A stretch of DNA of 64,000 bases from positions 1,114,001-1,178,000 of the forward strand of contig JAPEIS010000005.1 in the NCBI GenBank assembly GCA_029531795.1, in the 5' to 3' direction. Within the stretch, counting starts at the first letter, position 1. The number at the start of each line of letters is the position of its first letter. Below, piece after piece: positions 36,201 to 48,229 of the stretch. Both the position numbers and the translations under genes were made by a program. The notes under the pieces were generated by a model. It was not told where the DNA came from and did not search any database. It saw nothing but the letters and a program-made list of their open reading frames with translations. The DNA is from Sclerotinia nivalis (taxonomy: Eukaryota > Ascomycota > Leotiomycetes > Helotiales > Sclerotiniaceae).

Positions 36201-39200
36201 CACTTGACAAAATGGTAGATCCTTCTACATAAAATCCATTCATCGCACCGCATCTCTTGTGGGTGCACAATTCCGTCGTAAAAGTCCTTGTTAATTCAAT
36301 ATCAAAACGGCACATCGCATTTATTCCCTCCGCCTTGCAATTCATCCTTCAAGGCTGTTTCAACTATGATCTTTGGGATTTGGAATCCGTTGCCATGTGG
36401 TGCATCATTCGTAAATCATCCACGTGTGTCCTAGACAAACAACACGAATTACCAGAACATACCCATCAAACCACCTTCGCAACATTTCCTATCGACGAAA
36501 TGTCGACATAGGTGCATAGGACATTGTGACGGAATCTGCACGTTAGAAATATGAGCTTTTTGGCAGCGATTTGGAGGAGCCAGTAACATGATATCCCGAA
36601 TCCTCTATCAATCTCGGAATTGCAGTGTGGGGTTGAAACTTAAGAAATGCTATTTCTGGAGCAAGAGAAAAGTACGCTTGGCTTTTCGTGGAAAATTTAA
36701 CTGTGCCATCGCATCATCAGGGGAAATGGTTTTCACGGTCAAACGTTATGAAACTCTTGTTTTGGTTCCAGTCAAGTTTTCAGTATCAAATGCGGGAAAA
36801 TCCAACGTCAAATCGAAGCTTACACACATCTTGATCTTCGTCCTCCCTACATATCGGTAATTCATGGCATTCTTGTTTGTATCGGTCTTACTTGGCTATT
36901 TTAACTCTCGTTCCTAGTGGCTTCGCAGAAATATTTTACATACTATTAATACCGGGCAAACTTGTCATTTGATATCACGAGTGGGATATATATATTCTTT
37001 GTCTTAAATGGCAGGAATGTAGCCTGATTCGCCGGAGTGTGGCAATGCTCAATTCAAAACAATTTTTTACAAATTTGAATCGCCTTTTTTGTTAATCTGC
37101 TGTCCTTGGAGTTGGGAAAATAATTGAGAGCTAGACTCCTCATTTCAATATCAATCACTGTATTTTGTTATTGACTAAAAGATCTGTACCACATCTCTTC
37201 ATCAACATTTGATCCTTGAAACCGCCAATCACAATTGAATGGCTCATTGAGGAAATATGTTATGTTAGTTTTCATCTTCATTTCCAACTGTAGGACTACT
37301 GGGCGCTTAGAGTATGAAATTTTTACCCGGACTAGTAGTACCCATTCCAACATGTTGGTGATGAAAATCCATCGTCCCAAATCACGATCGAGGCTGAGCT
37401 AATTCTATGTAATTACCAATCAAACAAACTCCAACCACGCCACCACAGTCCTCCCCATAATTCCACTTTCAAATTCCCACGTGGAGTTTCGGACTCAGAT
37501 CGCGCTATCCTATACAAATACCAATAGGGGAAACAGTTCGTCCGGCTCCGATTCCAAGATTACGGTATTAGTACTGCACATCATAAGCCTTTACCGGGTC
37601 GGTAGCCACGCCATCAAGTAATCATTCAAACTAGGAATCTGAAATCATTTTTCTTGGAAAATACATTCATGAGGATCATAATGCTTTGATTGGATGAGGT
37701 GAAATGATTAGAGAACTTTCTCTTGGTGTGAGATTTTGATGCGCACGTGGAGAAACTTTGCATTGCTTATGTGATATCTTAGTTGATATTTTGAGAAGCG
37801 CGGATTTAACAAGTTATTTTTGAAGATTTGCTGGGTTGTTTGTTTGTTAGTTAGTTGTATATTGACTGTTCGGGGGCGCAAATGCGTTTGTTGTTGATTA
37901 TTCAGCGGGGTATTGACGAGGTGTGAAGATAGATATATTAGGAGTTAAAAAGATTGGGTTTGTTTAAGTGGACATCGGTGGTTTTTAGTATCTGAGTGAA
38001 TTGCAGTGAGGTGAGGAGGTTATAAGTAAAAAAGCTCAATTAACCAGAACTCGAGTATCCTCCGATAAAGAACATTCATCATAAACCAGCACATAATAAA
38101 AATTCCAAAGCATAACAATCAAATCTGAATAGTTGTTATATCGACAAATTCAGAAGCAGTGCGAGATGGGGTTTAGAATACGCGATTTTGAGGGGAAAAG
38201 TGTATCTGGATCATGATATATCAAAAATTAATATTTATTTCAAGTGTCTATCCTGGGTGTCAAGGACATTATCAATGTATTGATAATTCAATTACTCGTG
38301 TATGAATATTTAAACGTTGATGTTAGATCTAGTCTTATAAAAGGAGTCTAGTCTAGCATTCTATTCTCAATTCTGCAAACCACAAATCGAAAATACTAAT
38401 CCTCGAATTCCCTCCCACCTTAACGATCTACCCCTCCCCCCACCCTAGACAACCCCGGAGTGCTTTTTTGTGAGAAAAAAGAAAATACAAAATAGAGAGT
38501 TGAAAATAGAAAGTTGAATGGATATTTTAGGTGTTGGGTTTAGATTTGGATGGGATTTGGATAGTAGAGGAGAGGAGAGCAGAGATAGATAGTTTGGATA
38601 TTATGTATGGGTCGTTGATATTTATTGGTATAGTATTGTAAGATTATCTAGGAAATGGATCAAATGGATTAAGGGTAATATTGTTGATTGTGATATTGTT
38701 GATTCTGGTGTCGATGATTAAGGTGTCGATGATTGAGGTATATATGTGTCAATTTTTATATAAAATATAATGATTGAGAGATAAGAGATGAGAGTCATTA
38801 ATTGGGATTATATGGATGGTAGGGAGGTGGGAGTTTTGTTTATATTGTGATGCTATTGAGTATTGAGTATTATTGTGTAAGGTATATATTTTCGGGAATT
38901 ATAGGAATTAGGTTATTTGTTGCTAGGTTTCTCTGTTTGATTTTTGTGAGGATAGATATGATCATGACTGTATTCTTGGGCTTCAGAGGCCTAGGAGATT
39001 GATGGGATTTGTAGTATATACATATATATGAATAATGTTATTGATAGTGTTATTGACGAATGTATCGGAGTATTGATCTCCTGTTACTTTGAATATAGAT
39101 GTTGAGGGTTGAATGGATGGAATGGATGGAATGGCTGTTGGTTTGTTAAGCGGTTGTAGATTTAGATTCTTGGGATTTGGAGGGGGGTTGATCATGAGGA

Positions 39201-40311
39201 GGTAGAAGGGATTGAGGAGGTATGGATGGGTTTGATGTTGTTGATGCTTGTGATACAGCTGGAGAGGAGGTGGTCAGTGGAATTACGAGGAGGTTTTTGA
39301 TGAAGGTGTCTTGGCGGAAGGGGGAATTGGAAAATTTGTTGGATGTGGGTTAGGGGGCGGAGGGGGGATTAGAGTGGGAGTTGGGTCGGCGAGGAGGGGT
39401 GTGAGGAGTAGGAAAGGGATAATATATATGATTTGAAGCCATTTAAGATTTCTATATGGATAGATAAGTTCAAATGTATAAAAGTATATCAAAGTCAAAA
39501 ATACTTCAATTCCCTTACTATAAATCAAAGACAGATTTCACACCATATCATATTTAATTACTTGGATAATTATACTGAATGGTATAATCAACATTATTCT
39601 TTATTATATCTCTCGCATACTTGAGTATATATCTATACTCGACTTTGAGACAATCATGATGTTTCGTCAATTTAACCTGAAAGGTTGAATATCCCCTGAA
39701 ATATTTATTACAAATCCATCTCGTTATATTTTGTATCTGGGAAAATTCGTATAAATGGGTGGATATTTATTGTTTTTTGTTTTTGTTTATTGGTAATTAC
39801 TTCATTGGTATTAGTATTTGTATATGTATTGAGAGAAAGTTGGGTTATTGAAGCTAAATATATAACTAGTTCATAATCAATAGATCATATGATCGATCCT
39901 TCGTAATTAGATATAAGGAAAAGGCTTCATTTTCCCTTTCTTAAATAATCAATCGTTTTCCATTAATCTTTTTGTATACTTATTATATATAATCCAAACC
40001 TATTGTTAATTCTATTAATTATACTATTTGAAACCTTTACAATATAATCTAATCTAATCAATTCTTATTCCTATTCCCTCTTGCAATATACAATCAGGAT
40101 GCATATATCTCGATCTATCTCTTTCACAGTATATATATATAGCTAGTTGTGGAGAGATACGAATTAGTGGTATGGTGGTAGATGGGTGCTGGAAGGAGTT
40201 TGGAAGGAGGAAGATGGGTTTGGGGTTGGGTTTGGGATGTTTTTGAATGGGATGGGATGTGGTGTGGTGTGGTGTTTCATGTTTTGGTTATTATATGGAG
40301 AGGATTATAAA

Positions 40312-40365
40312 GAGGAATAAAAGGAGGAATAAAAGGAGGAATAAAAGCAGGAATAAAAAGGAGGA
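40312..40365. repeat. 12-bp tandem repeat AGGAATAAAAGG
   Basis: About four imperfect units in AT-rich, purine-rich DNA. Confidence 0.8.
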
Positions 40366-41684
40366 ATTCTTTGTTTGGAGATGTGTTCTGAAGCAAATAT
40401 CAGATGAAGATGAGAACATAAGTAACATTTTTTATGTAGATTATCGGTGGACATAAAACGCATTGCAGCCGTTTCAATGCTGATCAGTCAGTGATGGCGG
40501 CATTGGTATATAGACAGCATTTTCAAACTCCCCCCCTCTCCTCTCATTAACTAAAGGAAAGAAGAGAGTTTTCTGATTTGAAGGAGAAAAAACAGAGGAA
40601 TTAATAAAATTTGGTTAGAAAATAGTCAAATATAAATTGTTTAGAATAAAAAGAGAGAAAAAGGCAGAACCAGATTTCATATGATAAAATTGAATTGAAT
40701 TCAGATTGTGTTCAAAAATGAATTATATGATTTCTATTATATTTTTTATTCAAAGGGATAAAAGTATATACTGTCTTTTTAAAGAAAAGAAAAGAAGAGA
40801 AAAGAATAAATGAAAAATCGATAGAATATAGTAAATTCTCCTCGGGTTTGGAGAAGAGGGAGAAGGAGAGAAAGAGAGGAGGGAGTTTGAATACGCTACA
40901 TATAGAAATTGCTCGGGTTCTTCTTGATGATGAACATCCCAGTAATCGGGGAATAATCAATGATACCGAAGAGATTCTTGAGATGGTTCACATGGCTGCC
41001 AAACTTGAAGTTCTGAGTGGAAGCAGCGAATAATTTGGGACGCAGGCCTCTGGATAACATGACGTCTCATCTGCATTTGAATAACTAGCCACAAATGATG
41101 ACACTGATTAGATTCCCAACATAAAACCGAGTTATCTTGATAGTTGTCACCTCTCTATTGAAGAAACAAGAGCTGCTACTGCATTATCCGTTGAGGATTC
41201 GTAGGATGAAGTTTGATGATAGCTAAAGTCGGCGGGTTAAGAGATGTACTTTTAGTGCTTAAGTACTTCAATACTAGCAAGAAGAAGGTTCAGAATATTT
41301 TGCCTTGGTAGGAGAGTCTTCTAAGTCCATCTAGAAAAGATGCATGATAGGAGCTATATTAACACCGAGGAAGATAATCATAGTATCATGGTAAATGCCG
41401 CATGGTACGAAGTTATATTTGACATATTAGCATAAATAGATATCTTACGGATAGCCTCACACCAGGCAGCCAAGACCTGTAGCATCTAAGATACTTCACC
41501 CTTTCTGAATGTTCTTATAGAAACCATGGTTGGCCTTCAGCCCATAGGGTCATCAAGTCTACAATTCCTCTTCGTCCCGAAGGACCGCAATAAAAGCCAC
41601 GAAAAGTTAAGAAAAGGATTTGTACTTGCGCAGAGTGTGCGAAAGTTCCAATAAATCTTGTGGTCTCAGGACTCAGTGGTCTGG

Positions 41685-41720
41685 TTGAACAGGATCTTGA
41701 ACAGGATCTTGAACAGGATT
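41685..41720. repeat. Three tandem copies of TTGAACAGGATC
   Basis: Three consecutive 12-bp units, the last with one change (final T). Confidence 0.85.
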
Positions 41721-42943
41721 TTAAACTTCCAATTTTGACTTCAAGAGCTGATATTATCGTTTGATAAATAGAGATGACTGTTAGAATATGTTCATTGACT
41801 GGTCAGATCGCCCACGAGAACTACATCTTTAAGCAACTGAATGAACATAAAATAAGACTAATCAATAAGTTAAGATTGATTTATACAGAAATAAGAAAGA
41901 AACTACCTATACATCCATTCAATGATGAAAGTCAGGTACAGATCACGTGTGGTCCTTACAAAATATACCAAGACGCATGGATGCAACCCAAAATAACTTC
42001 ATCTCCGTCCTATCCTCCCTAATAATCTCCCTAAAGTGAATCAAATCACTACCGACGCTAATTCGAGAAAACTGCTATGTTATACAAGTACTGTAGACGT
42101 TGCACCGAATCTGGCGGAAAGCAGAAGAAAAAATTAGATAGTGAGGGGCATGCATATTAGAACTTTCCGGAGCGGGGGCCAATGCATGTACTAATTAAAT
42201 GCATGCATGTACATGGAAATCCACACGTTGAGACTAGAGATATTGTAAGTTACTTTGATGAATTTCAGCCTTCTGGGTACTCATGTTTTGTTGTTCGGTG
42301 TTTAAGATGTGAGAATTCTGATGAAGGGGCAACACGATCGGCTATCTATTGGAGCCACAAAGCATGAATCTGTCTGAACTAATTTGAATTGGCCCACTCA
42401 ACCTTAACTCCTACCGTACGTAGACGGATGTGTTTCCTCAAATAGATATTTTGTAGTATTTTTATGTGGAACATCTTCATTGTTCATTGTCAAGGTGGCG
42501 GCTTTGGCGGGGTCTTTTTCCAAATGGTGGTATGAAACCCGACAACCTCGGCATGATTAATAACGTATGGTAGACAAAAACATTCTGACGTTATCCATAT
42601 TCTTCTAACAAAAATATTACTAATACACATAAACTCACGCAATCGGGGACGGAGATGGTGATTCAATGGAGAAGATGTCCCTTGAAGGGCAGCGAATGAA
42701 AAGAAGAATATGAATACTAGTATATCTCCGAAAGGTAGGTAGGTGGTTGTCTACTGGATTGAGCTTGGATGAAGAAGACATTTTAGCAATCGTCATATCC
42801 AAGGAATTTTCAATTACAAAGACTGTTCACATATATATATCTTTTATCACACACAATTCCTCATTACTATACTCCATCGATTTCTTTTTAAAAATCTCAC
42901 TCTACTTACTACATTAAGAATATATCAATAAAAAACAGCAAAC

Positions 42944-44112
42944 ATGGTTCAAAACAAAGGTCTTATCTTCAAGCAAGTTCCCCAAGGATTTCCTGTTCCA
43001 GGAAAGGACTTGGTAGTAGAGACACGCGAATTTGACCTCGAGCAAGCACCACCAGCTGGAGGTATCACAACTAAGAACTTATATGCCTCTTTCGATCCTT
43101 ATCAACGTGGACGCATGAGACCTGCAGAAACCAAGTCTTACTCTCCAGCATTTCCATTGGGACAACCTATCAACAACAACACCGTCGCCAAAGTTATCAA
43201 ATCCGACAACCCTAAATTCCAACCAGGAGACCTTATCACTGGTTTCATCTGGACTGAAGAGTACTCTGCTCTTCCAAAACAACTTGCAGATGGCGCTCAA
43301 AAAGTTGAAAACCCACATAACCTTGACGTAAAGCATTTCCTTGGAGCATTAGGCAGTAAGTTACCTCAATCACCATCACAACCACTGGCACAAACATACT
43401 AACGCCTTTTTTATTCAGTGCCCGGATTGACCGCCTACTCTTCTTTCTACGAGATCGGCAAGCCAGTTAAAGGCGAAACCATCTTCATCTCTTCCGCTTC
43501 CGGAGCCGTTGGAGCACTCGTTGGACAACTTGCCAAGCACGAAGGTCTCAAGGTTATCGGATCCGTTGGATCTGACGACAAATTAGACTACATCATCAAC
43601 GAATTAAAATTCGATGGAGGCTTCAACTATAAAACCGAGAAACCAGCAGATGCTCTCAAGCGTCTCGCACCAAATGGTATCGATATCTACTACGAGAATG
43701 TCGGAGGAGAACAATTAGAAGCGGCTATCGATGCCATGAACGATTATGGCAGAATCGTTGCTTGTGGTATGATTAGCGAGTACAATAAATCTGACGCCGA
43801 CAGATATCCTATCAAGAATTTGATCAGCATCGTGGCAAAGAGAATCACTATGAGAGGTTTCATTGTTAGTGATGCTAACATGGGCCCATTACATGCTAAG
43901 GCAAGAGATGAGAATGTTTCTAAGTGGTTAGCGGATGGAAGCTTCAAGGCTACCCTGTCTGTTACTGAAGGTATTGATAATGGTCCAGAGGGATTAATTG
44001 GTATGCTTCAAGGAAAGAACTTTGGAAAGGCGGTTCTTAAGATCGCGGATGCCGAGGTGAGTTTTATTTATTGAATTGATGTTGAAATCCAGTGCTAACT
44101 GATTTATAGTAA
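42944..44112 (+). CDS. NADP-dependent MDR-family reductase (PTGR/LTB4DH type)
   Basis: Exons 42944-43355, 43419-44056 and 44110-44112 give 350 aa. The protein is a medium-chain dehydrogenase/reductase of the zinc-independent double-bond reductase group (leukotriene B4 dehydrogenase, 2-alkenal reductase). It has an N-terminal GroES-like half (FDPYQRGRM, FQPGDLITGF), then PGLTAYSSFYEIGKPVKGE and the Rossmann signature SASGAVGALVGQLAK, then YYENVGG and GRIVACGMISEYN, all typical of the group. The zinc-ligand pattern of alcohol dehydrogenases is absent. The family reduces alpha,beta-unsaturated aldehydes and ketones with NADPH, usually in the cytosol. The predicted last exon is unusual: the coding sequence ends with GAG at an intron donor (GTGAGT at 44057), and after the acceptor (TTTATAG) the first three bases are the stop codon TAA. 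Confidence 0.92.
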
Positions 44113-44969
44113 AATATGCATTTTTCTGGATAATTACCAGAAAAGAGCTGAAATTGTAACATGAAGAAATGATGTACCACAATATAATTCTTGGGGATTT
44201 CTAAAATATTGTTCCACATGAGAGAAAGCCTGGTGCTCGTGAAATTTCCAGGAAGCTTATCCCTTCTTGTGCCAAGGTGTACTTGGTTTTCTTTCTTTTG
44301 AATAAGTGTTCATTCAAAGCTCAAAACGTTGAAAACCACAATTGATAAGTCTTGCCAAACCACATCACATCTAACCTCAGCAATTTGCTGTATTGCCATA
44401 CTAAACCTACAACACAAAACTATTTTACATCAAAATTTCAACGTCCACAATTCCAAAAAGTTCTGAGGAGAAAGTATCAATAACGAAGTCGATTAGTTCC
44501 TATCGACTTGTCTACTGCATGCCACTGCTACAAATACAAACACAACATTTTATCACCTAATACAAATAAATGCACACCTACAGATTTCAATACCCTTTCT
44601 GTATTCTTAAATCCGACAGTGGTTATTAATCTTCATCAATGTTGCAATGATATATCATACATATATGATTAATTTGATAGAAATATCCTTCGAATTCAGG
44701 GTTAAGAAGAAGTTGTGCATTCTCGATACAAAAACCTACAATCCAAATTCTCACCGCTCGGACTACTCCCCACAACCCTAATTTATCTATCTACCCACCA
44801 GCTATCCACTACCCACTCACTAGAAATTGCCTTGAAAAATAAAATTTTAGTACTTGGCTACTCACTGCGTTATTCATTCACTGAAAAATCAGGTTATTTG
44901 AGTATTTTGGTGAAATGGCAAAAATGGCAAAAATATACATGGAATGTCCGTGGATAGGTGTTGTTGAAT
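44113..44969. other. 3' flank and intergenic, no gene
   Basis: Probable 3' UTR of the reductase and AT-rich DNA. On the minus strand the sequence downstream of the tRNA has a T-run near 44931-44935 that could act as a Pol III terminator. Confidence 0.4.
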
Positions 44970-45040
44970 GCCCGTTCTAGGAATCGAACCTAGGATCTCA
45001 TCATTACTAGTGATGCGCTTTACCGCTAAGCCAAACGGGC
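44970..45040 (-). tRNA. tRNA-Thr (anticodon AGT)
   Basis: The minus strand folds as a complete 71-nt cloverleaf without intron. The acceptor stem is GCCCGTT/AACGGGC, the D arm GCTTAGCGGTAAAGC, and the anticodon stem CATCA/TGATG with loop CTAGTAA, so the anticodon is AGT (read IGU), decoding ACU and ACC. The T arm is CTAGG-TTCGATT-CCTAG, whose TTCGATTCC provides the B box. CCA is not encoded, as usual in eukaryotes. Confidence 0.95.
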
Positions 45041-45973
45041 GTTGTTATTATTGATTAATGAAGAAGAGGAGAATGTTTGTACATTATGTACTAAGGGAAT
45101 ATGGATGTGCATTATGTGTTGTGTGGTGAGGGTCCACTATGTCAGGGGATGAAGATGATTTGTTTGATGTTAAAGTTGATATCTGGATAATTGAATTAAA
45201 TGGAATGGACGAACTGTTTATTGTTAAGGTGATGGGTGGTAGATGTACATGCTGTATATTGTCATTTTGAGGACTTGAGGGAAGTGTATATTGATGGCTG
45301 AATACTTTTGCTGCTCTTGATGTTTATTACATGCGTGTATTGACATCTGGACTGATGTAAATTGGGGTGCTGAAGCAAAAATGAGGATGGGATGGGATGG
45401 GATGGAGACTTGCACGCTGTCGTCTAGATATGATTAGAAAGGAGAATCAGTAACCATCGAATATGATTATACCCTACTGGTTAATTTTGCCATTACATAT
45501 AATAATGCATTGGCGATTTGTATACAGAATTTGAGGGTTTGATTTATTAGTAGTCCATATTGAAATCATGCAATTGGCTGTATCATTCGCTTGTGGATTA
45601 TACATTCCATCCCATTAGTTAATCCTAACTCGCAAAATTTGCCTTCGTCGTCCAGCCCAGGTCACACAATAACTCCCGTTATTCAGACCCTGTAGTCTCG
45701 AATATCCGGAGCTCAATACGGGCAACTCTTTACATATCCCCTTGTTATCGTACTAATCAAGAAGGCGGTAACGAGAGGCAGAAACCTCTATAAAACCACT
45801 TCGATTCAACCTAGTTTATGATAAAATGCGCAACATCAAAATCTTCAATTTTCACCCTTTTCCAACGTGTTTACTCCCCTTAACAGCTTAAAAATTCTAG
45901 TGATTATAAGTTGACTAGATTTGAAAATACCAATTCGGTACTTTGGTATTTCCTAGTATCTATCAGTTATATT
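45041..45973. other. Intergenic, no gene seen
   Basis: AT-rich DNA with a (GATGG)n run at about 45385-45405. It ends at the target-site duplication of a retroposon copy. Confidence 0.45.
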
Positions 45974-46207
45974 TCTTGATTTATTTCGGGGTCATCCCCC
46001 AGGACTAGTTTTCATTTCCCCTACCCAACTCAAAAGATTGAGTCCATCTCAATCGTTCAAATTATATACTAAATCAGATCAATTGGCCAATTTACCTTCA
46101 TTATATTATCTATTAGGAATCCACAAGAGCCTTTAGCTGTCTTAGATAGTCTTAGATTTAGTGTAGACGTTAATTTAATCAATCAATCAATCAATCTTGA
46201 TTTATTT
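45974..46207 (+). mobile_element. Short SINE-like copy with 13-bp target-site duplication
   Basis: TCTTGATTTATTT occurs exactly at 45974-45986 and 46195-46207. The enclosed 208 bp (45987-46194) align along their length with the copy at 10532-10749. They share the 5' block (CCAGGACTAGTTTTCA), the central part and the 3' segment ending in (ATCA)n. It lies between the tRNA-Thr gene and the NLR pseudogene. Confidence 0.82.
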
Positions 46208-46565
46208 GGGCTATTATCTGTTTGGATTTCTATGTGTGAGGTATTGCTTTGTTAGCATTTCACATGGCCGGATGAGGACGGGGGCCCAACACTGAGTCTC
46301 TGGACAGTAAATTATATTAATGGTGTCCAGTGGCACACCCTTTGGTAAATTGTAGATATTGGACATAACGCTGCGAGTGGCTAGTTCTCTAGCTTTACCA
46401 GCTCCTCGTGCCTCAATTTCCTGTACCTCAGTTCCCTCTGCCCAGCAGCTTCGCATGCTTCCTCGCTACCGACGTCCACAGTCTGACCAAGGGAAATTTT
46501 CCCCAATTCCATGTGGGCATTACACAAAAAATACAATGACAGATCATTGCCTCATAAACTTAATG
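46208..46565. other. 3' flank of the NLR pseudogene
   Basis: An 80-codon minus-strand frame (46214-46456) exists but shows no domain and no splice link to the NLR reading frame. I treat this as non-coding. Confidence 0.4.
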
Positions 46566-46847
46566 TTATATAAATGGGGATTTCCGTTTCCCAGTACAGC
46601 AGGCTCCAACAAATTTTCTTTCTGGAAGAAACTGGAACGGTCTTATCGATTGGGGCGACTCTAGTCCTCTTTTGATGATTGCCAGCTCGTTTCTCTTTAC
46701 AAAAATAAATTCGTCCTTAGCTGAGAGGTAAAATTGCATTTCGTCCGTCGGATGGATCCAATCGGCCGGGATGAAGAAATGACGCTTTATATCAGGGGTC
46801 AGCCAGAACTTCTCCATATTGAGGCTACAGACCCAAAGATCAGTTGC

Positions 46848-48229
46848 TACAGTAACCGTGCACTGATAATGGCCGAAAACGCGTAAATATAAATTTTTAC
46901 ACATTTCATTCCTACAATCTATATTCTATTTATTAATTATGCCATCATAACGCACTCCATTAAGATCAATTGATAATAATAATATTCCTCAAAAGCATCT
47001 TAGCTTATATGATCGTAGTAGAATTATTGGAAAAGCCTCAGAAGGTGCAAGATCCACTAAAATTACGAATGATCTTGGAATAACCTGCACCATTATATAT
47101 AACACTATTAAAATGAATCAATTATATAATGAAGGCAAATCCTTATTCAAAAAACCCCAACAAAAGTGTTATTCAGAAAGAGACAAATGTATAGTGATAC
47201 AGTATATACATTTATAGCCCAAATCGATCTATCAGGAAATCATTACAGCTTGTAAGCTTGATTGCAAAAGGGATATCATCAAGAGGATCTTCTATGTATA
47301 TGGAATAGACAATTGAAGAACTAGAAAAAGGTCTGAACTTATATCAAAACATATATTTAAACGGCTTGTATAATACCTAATGTAGAGGGGCCTTACAGTG
47401 GAGGAATGAAGCTTAATCTTTTAATCGGACGAATACTCTGTAGAACAAGGGCGGAGTAAAAAGCAGGAATGGATCTTCTGTTCTTCCTTTCAAAAATGGG
47501 ATCGAAATATAATTCAAATATATTCTTCAAAGAAGAATATGAAGGTTATAATCTAGAGAGGTTTTTGTGATACCAAAAGGAACAATCTCTATATTATGGA
47601 TAGAGATTTTGAATCCAAAAAGTTTGGGTATAGTGCCAATTCATATTTGGAGGTGCTTAATACAGAAATCGAATCTATTTTCGAAGGATTGGATTCAGGG
47701 TATCAATTTATACAAAATAATACTCCTATATATACTGTTCATAAAGTAAAAGTATGGTTTCGAGAAAGGGGTATCTCATTAGTTCAAGATTGACCTTCTT
47801 ATAGCCCTGATCTGAATCCTATAAAGCATATTTGATAGTATCTAAAAGTATATATTTTTAAGATGTTTCCTAATCTTGTTACAGATAAAAGCATCTCAGA
47901 ATATACTAAACAAAGATTGAAGAGTACTTTACAAGCAGCTTGAGATACATTGGATGATAGATTATTCGAAAAATTAAGGGCTAGTATATCGAATAGAATA
48001 GAGGCCTGTATCGCGATTGATAGTTGGTATACTAAATATTGAAGGTTTAAAGTAAAATAACAATATAATATTTTTATATTATTAAAATATATATATAGAT
48101 CTCAAATATATCAAAATTTTATATTAAAATAATGAAACATTGATTTAATAAATAAAATTGAATAGAATAATATTGATAAATAATTCCGGGTGAAATCCGG
48201 CCGGCCATTATCTGTGCGTAAGTACTGTA
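46848..48229 (+). mobile_element. Tc1/mariner DNA transposon inserted at TA in the NLR
   Basis: The element spans 46850-48227 (1378 bp), with the TA target duplicated at 46848-46849 and 48228-48229. The two ends are imperfect terminal inverted repeats: left CAGTAACCGTGCACTGATAA, right (reverse complement) CAGTACTTACGCACAGATAA, both followed by TGGCCG. The boundary is confirmed independently because excising it restores the host reading frame (FFL-ATDLWVC). The interior is very AT-rich compared with the host exon on each side. Confidence 0.9.
46939..48060 (+). pseudogene. Tc1/mariner transposase pseudogene with RIP-type changes
   Basis: Plus-strand translation is recognisable along the length despite many stops. 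There is an N-terminal helix-turn-helix-like part (YDRSRIIGKASEGARSTKI), then SDEYSVEQG around the first catalytic Asp, MDRDFESKKFGYSANSYLEV, QNNTPIYTVHKVKVWFRERG, and YSPDLNPIKHI. The second catalytic Asp, normally in QDNAP, is Asn, and the catalytic Glu of NPIE is Lys. Both are G-to-A changes. Several stops sit where Trp or Gln is expected, for example VQD-stop-PSYSPD. The element cannot make an active transposase. Confidence 0.88.

Larger units (their letters stand above)
33254..42943. other. 9.7-kb region without a supported gene
   Basis: Frames are short (mostly under 120 codons) and none shows a domain or a splice-consistent exon series. 33254-33700 is open on both strands and is probably the 5' region of the large protein gene. 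37.9-39.4 kb is strikingly purine-rich and C-poor on the plus strand. Short repeats occur at 39112-39134 (GGAATGGAT type), 40312-40365 (12-bp unit) and 41685-41720 (12-bp unit). A frame at 40848-41033 includes RVLLDDEHPSNRGI and could be a remnant. Confidence 0.45.
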
